The notes beneath the pieces were generated by a model. It saw nothing but the letters and a program-made list of their open reading frames with translations. It had not been told where the DNA came from and did not search any database. Shown one piece after another: positions 43,905-54,325 of a stretch of DNA of 64,000 nt. A program made the position numbers and the translations under genes. Position 1 is the stretch's first letter, and every line of letters begins with the position of its first letter. The stretch is from Branchinecta lynchi (Eukaryota; Arthropoda; Branchiopoda; Anostraca; Branchinectidae): positions 10,726,230-10,790,229 of the forward strand of contig JAKZAP010000012.1 in NCBI GenBank assembly GCA_023053575.1, written 5' to 3'.

Positions 43905-44110
43905 ACTTCATTGCTGGTTGCTGGGCAAATCGATGGGCTGCCGACTCTTGGTTTTAGTGTACAGCAATTGCCATTACGGGAACCGGTTACCACGTGTAAG
44001 AGCATTAAAATCAGAATGTTTAACAGCTGAATCGCCTAATGTGTGTCTGACGTCGCTTATTTCGGCCGGTGACGGGGAGTGGGGAATACCTTGGGCAAAT
44101 TAGGGCTCTT
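43905..44110 (+). repeat. Dispersed repeat family D, copy 1
   Basis: GTGTACAGCAATTGCC, GAACCGGTTACCACG, TTAAAATCAGAATGTTTA, GAATCGCCTAAT and TTTCGGCCGGTG follow the same order as 54366-54520. Confidence 0.5.
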
Positions 44111-44635
44111 CATCTTCACTTTTGAGAGTATTGTTGAGTATTGGGCAAACGACGATCAAATTGCCAAATTGCCAAATTGTGCCAAATTGTCTGAAACTAC
44201 CAGTCGCTAAGTCATAAATAATTATTATGGTAGAAAGCAGTATAAATGTATATGTATTTATTTATGTTATTTCATTCCCTCGAAATCTAAGAGTACATTA
44301 CAGAGAAGAAGCACAAGAATATGCTAACAATTAAAATAACTGGTAGCCTACAAGTATTCATACATGTAAATAATTATATAGCGATAAATAATGTTCGTGC
44401 ATTAGCTGTATATGTTCCATTTCTTGAATAGTGTTTAATGGGATTATACATTTACAAATTAGTTCTGCCATGTAAATACACGAATTACTGCGTTATGTAA
44501 TTTATTGGATACGACCACATAAATTTCCTGGGGTAATCGCTGTTTGCTAACAGACATGTTGTTGCACTGCCAGTATGTTTCTTTGATTGCAGCTCTCCCT
44601 TCAGAAATCAGACTACCAATTTTATGGAGCAGCGA
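44111..44635. other. AT-rich gene-free stretch
   Basis: Includes GTATTTATTTATGTTATTTC near 44255, possibly a LINE 3' UTR in reverse. No supported gene. Confidence 0.3.
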
Positions 44636-44843
44636 CAGTCTCGTATCCAGGAAAATATTTCGGGGGGGGGGGGGGGGGGGGGGGGGTGCCTTTCGGGGGG
44701 GGGGGGGGGGGGGGGGGGGTAGCCTGCGGGTCGGATAAAAAAGCACAAAAAGACATAGATCAGAGGGAATATAAAAATGACTATTTTTTTAAGTTTTTTT
44801 TGGGGGGGGCAACCCCTAACCCCCCCCCCTGGATACGGCCTTG
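44636..44843 (+). mobile_element. Poly-G hAT MITE, copy 6, with expanded G runs
   Basis: Termini CAGTCTCGTATCCAGG and CTGGATACGGCCTTG. Target duplication AGCAGCGA/AGCAGTGG (6 of 8; 44628-44635, 44844-44851). Two G runs of more than 20 bases flank a TGCCTTTC spacer. Gly- or Pro-rich ORFs on either strand come only from these homopolymers. Confidence 0.82.
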
Positions 44844-44851
44844 AGCAGTGG

Positions 44852-45104
44852 TGTATCGCACCGGGATATGTTTCTTCCTACTGCTGTTGCTTACTCATCA
44901 CTGAACAAAAAATAAATAAATGAATATCGGCGCCGAAGTAATATTATTTTTTACCGATAGACTCTTTCATTAAAAACTACCACTTGTAGTTGACAGCCTG
45001 CGTGTTCTCGTCCGCGTTTTGCGTCAGTATTTGTACCTGTCAGTTTTCCTGTTTCCAAGTTACGATCTGGCAACCATATTTTATTTCTCTTCATTTCTTC
45101 CCAT
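44852..45104. other. Short unassigned spacer
   Basis: No supported feature. Confidence 0.3.
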
Positions 45105-45460
45105 AGATAGACAGATATACAGAGAGATAGATAGATAGATAGACAGATAGATAGATAGATAGATATACTTGGTGCAGAAAAGCCAATCCCAACAAAAACA
45201 TAACATCAACACTGTGCTGTGCCTATATTTGGAACTACAGGGATATACAATTGTCCCTGTGTGGTAATCTTATCCGGCAGAACCTTGCAAACAGTTAATA
45301 GCCTGGAAACTTTATCTTTCATTTTCTCACTAATCCACTCGCTCCCACACACTATCACTCCAAACAATTTTTGTCTCAACCCATTCAATTCCACACACTC
45401 TCCCACAAAATCCACACACAAAGCAAGAGGAAGGACCAGTTTAACCCGAACTTTACCCAA
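45105..45460 (-). pseudogene. Possible LINE 3' end: 84-aa ORF followed by a (TATC)n tail
   Basis: The minus-strand ORF (45460-45206) includes WISEKMKDKVSRLLTVCK and ends PVVPNIGTAQC before TGA. About 40 bp later the minus strand shows ATATCTATCTATCTATC (45105-45165). A protein end followed closely by a short tandem repeat resembles a LINE 3' end, as at 3386, but no AATAAA precedes this tail and I do not recognise the protein. It may equally be an exon end with an independent microsatellite. Confidence 0.25.
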
Positions 45461-45626
45461 ATATGTTTCTCTTTTACCAAGAGGTAAACCATCCCCTCTC
45501 GTACCCCAGGTGTATCATAGCTGTAATTTCCTGTGGGAGCTAAAAATATAACTGATTAATTCCATGGTAATTGATCCACTGCGTCAGAATCTCTTCATTT
45601 TATCTTGACTTCGTAACAACTAATTA
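45461..45626. other. Short unassigned spacer
   Basis: No supported feature. Confidence 0.25.
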
Positions 45627-45730
45627 ATATAATAATAATTTATTCGCAGAAATTGTCTGAGGCCAGGCAAAATTTGTAACACAGATAAAATAAGAAAACC
45701 AGACAAAAGAAAAACTGACTATAACTGTAA
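45627..45730 (-). mobile_element. LINE 3'-end fragment with (TTA)n-type tail
   Basis: The plus strand reads TAATATAATAATAATTTATT then CGCAG. Reversed, it is GCGAATAAATTATTATTATA, a polyadenylation-like signal plus tail. Only UTR remains. Confidence 0.4.
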
Positions 45731-46070
45731 AAATTCCGTTACAGAGCGAAAATCTTCTGAGTCTGTCAACTTAAAGTAACATCAAAGCGACCTTTTAGTA
45801 AAAAATGGAAGAAGTCTGATTAGCTCACTAATTGAAAGAGAGACAACTGGCCACTTTTCCTGGCCGCCCTAACCGAAGCCTCTCTGGAAAGGCAGGCGGA
45901 AGTAGTAAGGTGAGAACATCTGATTAACAGATAGAAAATGTAGGCCTAAGATTCCCGTTTAAATTTAAAACTATAATGTATATTTATTTATATTTTTTAA
46001 TATATATTTGATTTTGTTTTTGTTTTTCAAAATTAAAACTCACGAGGGACAACTAGGATTTAAGGCTTAA

Positions 46071-46774
46071 GGACGGCTCAGACGGCGTTCGTAAAGTGCG
46101 TAAAGTCGTTCGCAAAGTTCGTAAAGTTGCTCCGTTAACCTTCCGTAAACCTTTACGGGAGCAGGCAAGAAGTTAAACTTTAGTTAACTTTTTTCGTAAA
46201 GTTCGGAAGGTCGACCAATGGGAGAAGAGATCGGAAATAAGATATGAAAATGTATTTTAAAATGGGGAATAAGATAATGAAAATGATGAGATGATGATTC
46301 TTAGAGGTTTATATGCTGATAATAATAAGGTCGAATAACTTGAAACGTTATTTTGCAAGGATAATTATAAGCAATTTGATTTTTTTTTTTAGAATTTTGT
46401 TGTTCAAGTTGGTTTCTGTCAGGTGAGTTGGGAAAAAAGAATTACTTATTGAATTAAATTGTTTTGAACTGATTTATTTAATTATATTATTTTTGTTATT
46501 GGATTACCTTTATTTATTTATTGGAGGTTCTTCCTGTATCTGGATATTAACCATGGCCCATGATGGCTTTTAGTGTTAAGAAATATCTACCTATGATTCA
46601 TATATAATAATAATTATCTCTAACGATTAGAATTTTTTTCTTTCTAGAACAAATAGGAACAAACAATTCTCGTAATGTTATCTAGGCGAAATTCCCGTCT
46701 GAGCGGCGACAAACTTTACGGAGCATACTTAGCGAAAAACTTTACGAACTTTACGAACGCCGTCTGAGTCGTCC
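46071..46774. mobile_element. 704-bp TIR element with TTAA-like target, GTTCGTAAAGT subterminal repeats
   Basis: Left end GGACGGCTCAGACGGCGTTC and right end GAACGCCGTCTGAGTCGTCC are inverted with one mismatch. TTAA lies on the left (46067-46070) and TTTA on the right (46775-46778). Each side repeats CGTAAAGT-type blocks (left 46089-46140, right 46714-46760). The AT-rich interior lacks a transposase. Probably piggyBac- or Kolobok-mobilised, which is an inference from the target. Confidence 0.7.
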
Positions 46775-46988
46775 TTTAGACGCTTGATCACTCGGTCACA
46801 CATCTTCTCCTTCTTCCGTCAAAGAAAGCTGCCATCTAAGGTTGGCTGCGGTACTGGACGTTCTGACTTGACGTCAGTCCGACCCGGCCTCCGCATAGTA
46901 CGGGTCTCTACGTCTCCAACGCATGTATATATATATATATGTATTTATTTTTGCTCAGTTACCAAAGGGAAAAATGCAGCACAAACAA
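46775..46988. other. Short unassigned spacer
   Basis: (TA)n-like tract near 46927-46942. No gene. Confidence 0.3.
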
Positions 46989-47862
46989 AACAAGACCAAA
47001 GGTTTCGATGGGATCCCGAAAGTTCAAATCTGATCCAGACAATTGGGTCTTGTCTTCGCCAGAACCAGTCTTCGATAGACTCCTTGAACACTTTTACTAT
47101 GAAAATTTAGAAACAGATTAAGGCCAAATAGCTAATCATATGAGAAAACCAAATTCAGATATGGATTCAGCATGTGTGTTTACCCCTTTAGGTCATATCC
47201 ATTTTGACGAAGCAGATCGAAACTTCCTGCCTTACTTCTGCCAATTTTCCGTTTTGGCGGAATTTCCGGAACTCATTGTCCGGAGAAAAAATAAAGCTCA
47301 AAGACGAATTCAGCATGTCTCGTGACCCCTACATCCAACCTCTAATCAACTTCAGATTAAACTTTTATTTTTAGCAAATTTTCCGGTTTCAGCCGGATTC
47401 CGAGCGATCTATACGTCCGGTGAAAAAATGATTGTCATATGCGAATTCAGCATGTCCAATGGAATATCTTATCAAATTTACATAAAACTTTTACTTTAAA
47501 CAAATTTTCCGGTATTGGCCGGATTCCGGCCGAACTAATTGTTCGACGAGAAAATAAGTTTCATATTCGGATTCAGCATGTCTCCTTACCCCTATTCGAC
47601 TATTTCATTAGCTTTTAAAGAATATTTTGTATTCCCGTTAATTTTAGACCCCTCCCCCACCCTTAAATATGGAGCTACATAGCCCATCTTCGAACTTGAC
47701 CTGTACTTTGACCTAAAGAGTCCTCCTGCCAAGTTTGATTAAAATATCTCAACACCTTCGAGAGTTATCGTGCTAACAGACGGACGGACGGACGGACGGA
47801 CAGACGGACAACTTTTGCGATGTCATAGGTATCCCTCCACTTACGTTTTGGGATCCCAAAAA
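46989..47862 (-). mobile_element. Internal-tandem-repeat element (family A), copy 6, both ends present
   Basis: Reverse copy: CAAGACCAAAGGTTTCGATG then GGATCCCG at one end and GTTTTGGGATCCCAAAAA at the other. About four 135-bp units and a GACGGACGGACGGACGGAC tract (47779-47808). At 874 bp it is shorter than copy 4 mainly through fewer units. Confidence 0.7.
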
Positions 47863-48214
47863 CAGGAGAAACTATTGGAAATACATACACAGTAGATGCA
47901 GATACTAAGACTCATACCACGACTGTAGGTACTACTTGACTTTTGCAACCGGTTAGCAATCTGGCTCGAGCACTTTTCATTGGGGCTCTTGCGATACGTG
48001 CCTGTACCTTGAGCCGATTTCCAAAGAATAGGAGACAATGGTTGGTTGAAGTTGTCTTTCGAACGTTTAGAAAGACGACGACGTAATCGAAAACCGTCGA
48101 AGGATTATTTTGGTAGTTCCTTTTTCTGACATACTGTGTATCACACGCCAATCTGTTCTTCGTGAGGCTCTCAGTATCTCATTCCACTAGTTATGCGCAC
48201 TAGGTGGCTTCAAA
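47863..48214. other. Gene-free stretch, nothing recognised
   Basis: Overlapping minus-strand ORFs (47841-48038, 47912-48151) have no recognisable domain. Confidence 0.3.
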
Positions 48215-48510
48215 GAGCGTCTTCCATCCTACTTACCGTAGTTAATACGCATGACGTCACGAATTCTGGCTTTTTGCCGTCAAGACTGGAACGATTTTTC
48301 TATTTTCCAGCAAAATATCATGCCACGGGCGAATCCGACCAATCACGTTGCAGAGATCCGTAGTTACTACGCTCCCGAGCGTAGTAAGCAACTAGTTACT
48401 ATTAGTTACTATTTTGAGAAGGTTGGAACGGTCACTGTAGTAGTTTTTATTGAGATTGGAACGGAAATAGTAAATAATAGTTACTATTTGTAGAAGGGTG
48501 GAACACGCTC
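48215..48510 (+). mobile_element. MITE with GAGCGTGTTCCAC-type termini, copy 2
   Basis: Left GAGCGTCTTCCATCCTAC; right GAAGGGTGGAACACGCTC. Interior in the same order as the copy at 26113: GCATGACGTCACGAATT, CAGAGATCCGTAGTTAC and GAGAAGGTTGGAACGG. Confidence 0.6.
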
Positions 48511-48550
48511 ATAGTACCCCTCTGTTTCATCAATGCCGGGTCACCCACGA

Positions 48551-48962
48551 GGGGCTACCCACTGACCGGCACTTGGTGTACAACCTTCCTCGCAAGGCCA
48601 TATCCAGGGGGGGGGGGGGTAGGGGGTCCCCCCCGAAACATGCAAAAATCATCAATTTTATAGGCTTTTCCCTCTGATCTATGTCTTTTTGTACTTTTTT
48701 GTCCTACTGACAGGCAACCCCCCCCCCCCCCCCCCCCCCCCCGAAAGGCACCCCCCCCCCCCCCCGAAATAAATTCCTGGATACGGGCCTGCTCCCTCGG
48801 TGCCGTCCTGGCACCACCCGGAGCAAGCGGTATCGTCCACAAATCAGGCGATTCACCTTTCAGCACCTCTGACTACGCTAATTTTAATATTCTAACGCGT
48901 GGCAACTGGGCAACGTGGCAACACTTTATATACACCAAATATATACTGGGCAACCCCTCGGG
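48551..48962 (-). mobile_element. Family D element with CGAGGGGTTGCCCA termini, hosting a hAT MITE
   Basis: Terminal repeats CGAGGGGCTACCCA and TGGGCAACCCCTCG are inverted with two mismatches. The right part (48810-48900) is the complement of 54400-54470 (GAATCGCC, ATTAAAA and GTTGCCAC blocks). A poly-G MITE sits inside at 48593-48791. Flanking 8-mers agree at only 5 of 8 positions, so the target duplication is uncertain. Confidence 0.6.
48593..48791 (-). mobile_element. Poly-G hAT MITE, copy 7 (nested in family D)
   Basis: Termini CAAGGCCATATCCAGG and CTGGATACGGGCCTG. Target duplication CTTCCTCG/CTCCCTCG (7 of 8; 48585-48592, 48792-48799). Long C runs separated by GAAAGGCA match the TGCCTTTC spacer of copy 6. 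Confidence 0.87.
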
Positions 48963-49721
48963 TACCAAATAAGTAGAGTAGCATCCAGCGTATTGGCCCT
49001 CTTCTCTTAGGGCCCCGCGACAACGGTTCAAGATACTACTGATCTTCGAAGAAAATTACAGTCAAGCTTTCCTAATCTGTTTTGGTGCAAACTCCGCATG
49101 TGTCATGTACGGTAGTGACTGACGGTCATGCCCATCTAGCGGTGGACTGCATACTAGTATCAAATTTTTCGAAGGGTCTCGCCGAGATTTCGAACTGCCC
49201 AAGCGCCTCGACAAGGTTGATGCGGCACTTTGTCGATCCAGAACCTGGGAGATGGAAATCCCGTTTTCTACCGGGGCTCTGGGCCGCGCGTCTCGAAAGT
49301 AGAAGGCAGATGGCAGACTCTTCGGATTGTTTTGTTTGCCATCCGTATTCTCGTACATTATCTCTGATAAGATACATTGCAAATGTTTACGCTTGCAAAA
49401 TGGACCTTGAAAAGTCGGGAACTCAGTTTTGGGCTAGGACTTTCCAGCAAAAAAGAAAAAAACTTGTTTATATTCTTCGCCATATTTCGACTCCATTTTT
49501 ACACTGTCAGTTGTTTTACACTATTCTATCTCCTTTCAAATAATGTGAATCAGTGTTGCTTTATAATTCTTATTTTCATATAAAAAAAAATGTTTAAATT
49601 TGTCCATGCGCTCGAGTTTGCAAATACGCTCGGATACATGTATGAACTCCAACACTACGAATACTACAAATAAAGCTGAACTCCTAAATACTGGGCTACG
49701 AAAAAATGTGACTTCGAAGTA
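48963..49721. other. Gene-free stretch with overlapping unassigned ORFs
   Basis: ORFs at 49062-49382 (minus), 49082-49543 (plus) and 49126-49377 (minus) overlap in three frames. None has a domain I recognise and they cannot all be real. The stretch around 49090-49370 is less repetitive than its surroundings, so an old exon is possible but unsupported. Confidence 0.25.
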
Positions 49722-49729
49722 CATCGATT

Positions 49730-50099
49730 CAGGGGCGTCACGACTGGGGGAGGGAGGTGGGATGCCCCCCCCCCCCAATGCTGTCGGCCAGTCGGTAAAA
49801 AAATACCCGAGTCTGCGCGAAGCGCCGCGATTTTTTGTCAAAACAGTTTGATTTTTTTCATGAAAACAGTCGTTTTTTTCTGAAAATTGGTCGATTTTTT
49901 GTTAAAATAGTCGGTTTTCGGAAAATCAGTGGATTTTTCTGAAAATCAGTGGTTTCGGAAAATCAGTCGATTTTTTTCAGAAATGTTATTTTTGTTGTTG
50001 AAAACGGTCGTTTTTTCTGCAGAAAAAGTCGGTAAAAATTACCAGCCAGTCAGTAAATGCCTCCCCCCCCCCCAAACATTTTGGCTAGCAATGCTTCTG
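49730..50099 (+). mobile_element. hAT element with CAGGGGCGTCACGACTGG terminus and internal short repeats
   Basis: The 8-bp duplication CATCGATT is perfect (49722-49729, 50100-50107). The left terminus is CAGGGGCGTCACGACTGG. The right terminus read inward is CAGAAGCATTGCTAGCC, sharing CAG and GC at matching positions. The interior (49845-49990) is a degenerate tandem array of about 20-30 bp units such as GAAAATCAGTGGATTTTTC. 370 bp, non-autonomous. Confidence 0.88.
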
Positions 50100-50107
50100 C
50101 ATCGATT

Positions 50108-50460
50108 ACCTTATTGTCAAATAAATAATCTCATGATCTAGACAGATAGTAGCCTACAGAAATATTTATGAAAGCCGGAAGGCATTACAAAACAAACATG
50201 TCAACAAAGAAGCAACAGACGGTTTCATTTTCACAACTCAACAATGTAAATCATCCTACTTATTTCTAAATTGTAGCCTTTTGCTGGTTGGACATGTGTT
50301 GCACGTTTCTTACACCTGTTACAATTCAACTTATGATAAGACGACCCGAGAAAAATTGGAGGCCGCAAAAACAACCTTGTCGTTCTAGCCGAGGTTCTAG
50401 CTCTCCGTTGTTCTTGTTTTGTTAATTGCTTAATTGATTTAGCTAAGCCGAAACTACAGG
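50108..50460. other. Short unassigned spacer
   Basis: No supported gene or element. Confidence 0.3.
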
Positions 50461-51354
50461 AACAAGACCAAGGTGTCGATGGGATCCCAAAAATACAATA
50501 TTTGATTCAGAAAATCAGGTCTTGTATTCGCCAGATCCAGTCTTGGATAGGCTAATCATCAGAGAAAACCAAGTTCAGATATACCCCTATAAGCCATATC
50601 TATTTTGACGATACTGACCGAGACTTCCTGCCGATTTCCTGGCGAACTACTAGTCCATGTAAAAACGAAAATTCAGAAACGAATCCAGCGTATCTCCTTA
50701 TCCGTGTAAAGAACATCTAATCAACTTTGAATAAAAGTTTGACTTAAAAAAAAATCCGGTTACAACCCGATTCCGGAATAATTATATTTCCGGGTAAAAA
50801 AATATTGTCATATTCCGACTCAGCCTCTCTTCTTACCCCTTAATCTGTCATTTAATTGAACTTTTGCTTTTAACAAATTTTCCGGTTTTGGCCGAATTCC
50901 GGGCGAACTCGTTGTCCGGCGAGAAAGTGATTTTCACCATCGTGTTCAGCATGACTTCTTACCTCTAAATCGACCATTTAATCAACTTCAAATAAAACTT
51001 TTACTTTTAACCAACTTTCCGGTTTTTCCCGGATTCCGAACGAACTACTTGTCCGGCGTAAAAATGGTTTTCACTATCGTGCTCAGCATGCCTTCTTACT
51101 TCATAATCGACTATCACATCAGCTGTTTAAAAATATTTTGTTTGTCCCTTAATTGGAACCCCCTCCCCTACCCCTAAATGTGGAGCTACATAGCCCATCT
51201 ACGAACTTGATCTTACTGTTGACCCATTTAATCCTCACACCAAGTTTCATCAAAATATCTCATTGCCTTCGAGAGTTATCGTGCTTACAGACAGACGGAC
51301 ATTTTTTTGCGATGTCATAGGTATCCCTCCACTTACGTTTTGGGATCCCAAAAA
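50461..51354 (-). mobile_element. Internal-tandem-repeat element (family A), copy 7, both ends present
   Basis: Reverse copy: AACAAGACCAAGGTGTCGAT then GGGATCCC at one end and CGTTTTGGGATCCCAAAAA at the other. About four units with GTTCAGCATGACTTCTTACC and CCGAATTCCGGG variants. 894 bp. Confidence 0.7.
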
Positions 51355-51518
51355 TTACTTGCTTGGCGTCTTTATCCCTGTGTCCCAGAGGACATTTTCT
51401 TGATTGGTAGAACTTTAAGTTCCCTGGTGTTCGTGACACCAGAGTAAAGGTCAATAATTAAGGTTTGCCAATTTGTAAAGAGTGTTTTAAAAAAGTAGAT
51501 CAAGGAATTTATTGAGTG

Positions 51519-51832
51519 CACTGCCAGAAGTTTCGCAACAGATAACACAAGTATGTGCAGTTTCAACAGATAACACTAGGGATGTTATCTGTTCTGATTT
51601 TGCAAACGTTATGCATTCAACATTATGCATAACGAGCATTTCCAGAAAGAGCCGAAAATCGCCGAAAAAGCATCTGCTGACTTTTCCGATATCATGATGA
51701 GAAACATAAAAGTGAGCACATGTTTTTTCGGTTGCGTTTCGGCTCTTCCGAACCGAAAAGCTAACATTCTAAGTGTCATCTGTTGAAACCGCGCATCCTT
51801 GTGTTATCTGTTGTGAAACTTCCGACAATGTG
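51519..51832. mobile_element. MITE with CACTGCCAGAAGTTTC termini
   Basis: Left CACTGCCAGAAGTTTCGCAA then CAGATAACACAAG; right CTTGTGTTATCTGTTGTGAA then ACTTCCGACAATGTG. Flanked by TG on both sides (51517-51518 and 51833-51834 region), not TA. Internal AACAGATAACAC and GGAATGCTCGTT-like inverted blocks also occur in the 9749 element. The centre contains GCCGAAAA repeats. Confidence 0.65.
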
Positions 51833-52283
51833 ATGTAAAGTGTTATCTTTTATTTGTTTTCTTTTTTTACGCGTAGTATCTTTTACCTCATTCGCGTCCA
51901 GCGTAATTTTGCCAGATGACTACGCCAACTGTCTTAAAAACTTACTTTCCTACAATCCTCTGTATCTATTTTTTTACTTTTGCACAAGATTTAACCCTTT
52001 CTCTTACCCTTATTTCCCCTTAATTTGTTTAATCTTATTTTCCTTCTGATCGTTAATCACTTCACCTTTCCGTAAATTTTCTTCCTTTATGAAGGAAGGA
52101 GAAGAAGGTTTTATTTATGTTTATGTGTTTGTACGATCAGTTGGCTATTAAATTGCTCATGCATTCATACTGGCAATCCTCCTTTTGTTTTGTTGGATGT
52201 ATGCTATATGTTATACATTATATTTCCTTTCTGGTCGAGGAGGAGGAAGTGGGGTTTTTTTGTATCCGGAAATAGGGCTAAGA
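51833..52283. other. T-rich gene-free stretch
   Basis: The 69-aa ORF at 51840-52049 is hydrophobic only because the DNA is T-rich. A GAAGGAAGGAGAAGAAGG tract lies near 52092. No supported gene. Confidence 0.3.
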
Positions 52284-52460
52284 CAGGCCCGTATCCAGGA
52301 ACTTATTTCGGGGGGGGGGGGGGATGGTTTGCCTGCTCGTCGGACAAAAAAGTACAAACAACACATAGATCAGAGGGAAAAGCCTATACAAATGACTATT
52401 TTTGTATGTTTTTTTGGGGGGAGGGTCAAACCCCTACCCCTCCCCCTGGATACGGCCTTA
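52284..52460 (+). mobile_element. Poly-G hAT MITE, copy 8
   Basis: Left CAGGCCCGTATCCAGG; right CTGGATACGGCCTTA (last base changed). The flanks GCTAAGA and AAGATAAG show only a shifted, imperfect match, so the duplication is decayed. Conserved core AAAGCCTATACAAATGAC. Confidence 0.8.
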
Positions 52461-53890
52461 AGATAAGTGGAGAAAATCAAGTAGTTGAATTAAACCAGCC
52501 TTTATATTTTGGTACTAATGTAATTTAGTTCTGCATCTGCATCATAAAAGCTCGTCTTAGTGGCCCCTCACGCGGTAGGAGAATCCAGAATTCCCCCGTT
52601 GAACATATGGATGCACGGCGCGAAATAAGGAAGGATGTCTATTTTAAATTCCATAGCAAGGATTTGGTTTCTTGATCCTAATCCCATCTTCACCCTCAGT
52701 TTCATACCAACCCACCCTCTGTTATGGTCAATGGTCACGACCAGACGCGATTTCAATGATTAAACATTTCCATTATAGAATAGCTACTAATTTTGAGTAA
52801 GAAAGGTAAGAAAAAGGGAAGAGGAAATTCAACATATTCGTAATAAAGTGCTTCAAAAATGACATCGATTATAGATATGGCCTCACGAATTTTTCACTGA
52901 TGACATCGAAAACTTATACATAAGGCCTCACTAATTATTCACTGATGATTCACCACGCTAATGGAAAGAGTTTGAGAATAGAGGCGTCGCTGAGTCACGG
53001 AATAGTGTGACGGGCAGTGATCATAGGGGTTGGAGACTATGCGATTAAGAACCTGAAGTAAGTAAAGGTTTGTCCAGTTGTGTCACTTTGGCGTAAGGAG
53101 CAGCTTTCGCGTATCCCAAAACAAGAACAAAGAATTTGGTTTCGATAAAAAAAAAGTGTATTTTGTAACCATGTTTAGACTTCCCTCAATTCGTAGCTCC
53201 GTTCCTCAGCTCATAAGCTTTATAGTTTGTGTCAGGTTAGCTACTTCTCGGGTTTCTGTTTCTCTTGTTTGTCCGAGAAGCTGAGTCATGCTTTGTGTAG
53301 CTGGAGAATTTCATTTCTTGCCTGTCTTGCGGTCACCATTTCTTGGAAATGAAAGATAACCGATGAACCTTCACCCTTCTAGAAAGTGTGCAATCCACCG
53401 GCCCTTCCTGTTTATAGGCCTCAACGCCGATGGGGTCTGTGATGGACAGTGTGCATAGAGGGGTCTGGTTTGGCTTTGGGTTGCCAGGCAAGAGGGGATA
53501 AAAATAGGGAACGATAATATTTACGTTTGGAGGTTTGCTGATAAAGCAGAACCCGGTATGCTTTGACGGTCCGCGTCAGGACCTGCTAACTGAAACAGGA
53601 TTTGGAATATGTTATCGTCAATTAGCAAACCATCGACAAGTGCTAGCGCCGGGTGTTACTTCATTATAGCACCTAATTACTGATTATGCTGACTCGTAGA
53701 GAACTTGCAGTGAATAGCCGCTGGTCATTATTGCGATATTAGTAGTAATCCCACAATGGAGGAGGGAGATTGGGGATCTTAGAGTGTTTAGGATAGCGTG
53801 ATACCAACACTGCCTCAGGTAAGTCTCGGCAGTCTCATCATTAATTTAGGTGCCCGCAGAACGAAAATCTTTCCGCTTACGAGAGTCAGT
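52461..53890. other. Gene-free stretch with a small tandem duplication
   Basis: Two roughly 48-bp units at about 52861-52958 share GGCCTCAC(G/T)AATT and TTCACTGATGA with a GACATCGA start. The rest is low-repeat sequence without recognisable exons. Confidence 0.4.
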
Positions 53891-53899
53891 CGCTTTCTT

Positions 53900-54147
53900 T
53901 CTTTTTTTTTCTTCTTCTTTTTTTTTGTTTAGTATTTGGTTTAGTAATTAGTAATTAGAAATGTATTGTTAGTAGTAGTATTTATTTTTCAGTAGTAGTA
54001 GGATTTATTCTTCATTAGTAAATAGATGTGAATTTTGTTTTTCGCCTGTTATTTAACAAGTCCCCCGGGACTTTCCCTGCAGGTGATGCAGACAAATGTT
54101 ACGCGTTGGTTTTATATTAAACATAATCTAATCTAATCTAATCTACG
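53900..54147 (+). mobile_element. LINE 3'-end fragment with (AATCT)n tail
   Basis: T-rich and TAG-rich UTR-like sequence. AAGTCCCCCGGGACTTTCCC at 54059-54078 is a perfect hairpin-forming palindrome. GATGCAGACAAATG follows, and the stretch ends in TAATCTAATCTAATCTAATC (54125-54144). A short pentamer tail suggests a LINE 3' end. No coding sequence remains. Confidence 0.35.
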
Positions 54148-54325
54148 ATTTATTTCATTTCGCGCCACTCAACGAATTCATTTCGCAGCACTCATCGAAA
54201 GTGAAGACTTGACGACTTCGTCAGGAAAAAGAAAACGGCCTTATGTCACTTCAGTATATGAATAATATCTGATCCGATATGAACAGTAGGATTCATAAGA
54301 ATAATTTCCTTGTGAAAAAATATCC

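Noticed and set aside
44459..44844. Glycine-rich and proline-rich ORFs on both strands, collagen- or silk-like at first sight
   Set aside because: They are translations of G/C homopolymers inside a hAT MITE. The same pattern appears in every copy (13559, 28064, 30099, 33638, 48593, 52284, 56190, 57193).
49062..49543. Three overlapping ORFs suggesting an exon
   Set aside because: No frame shows clear splice signals or a known motif. Retained as an unassigned stretch.
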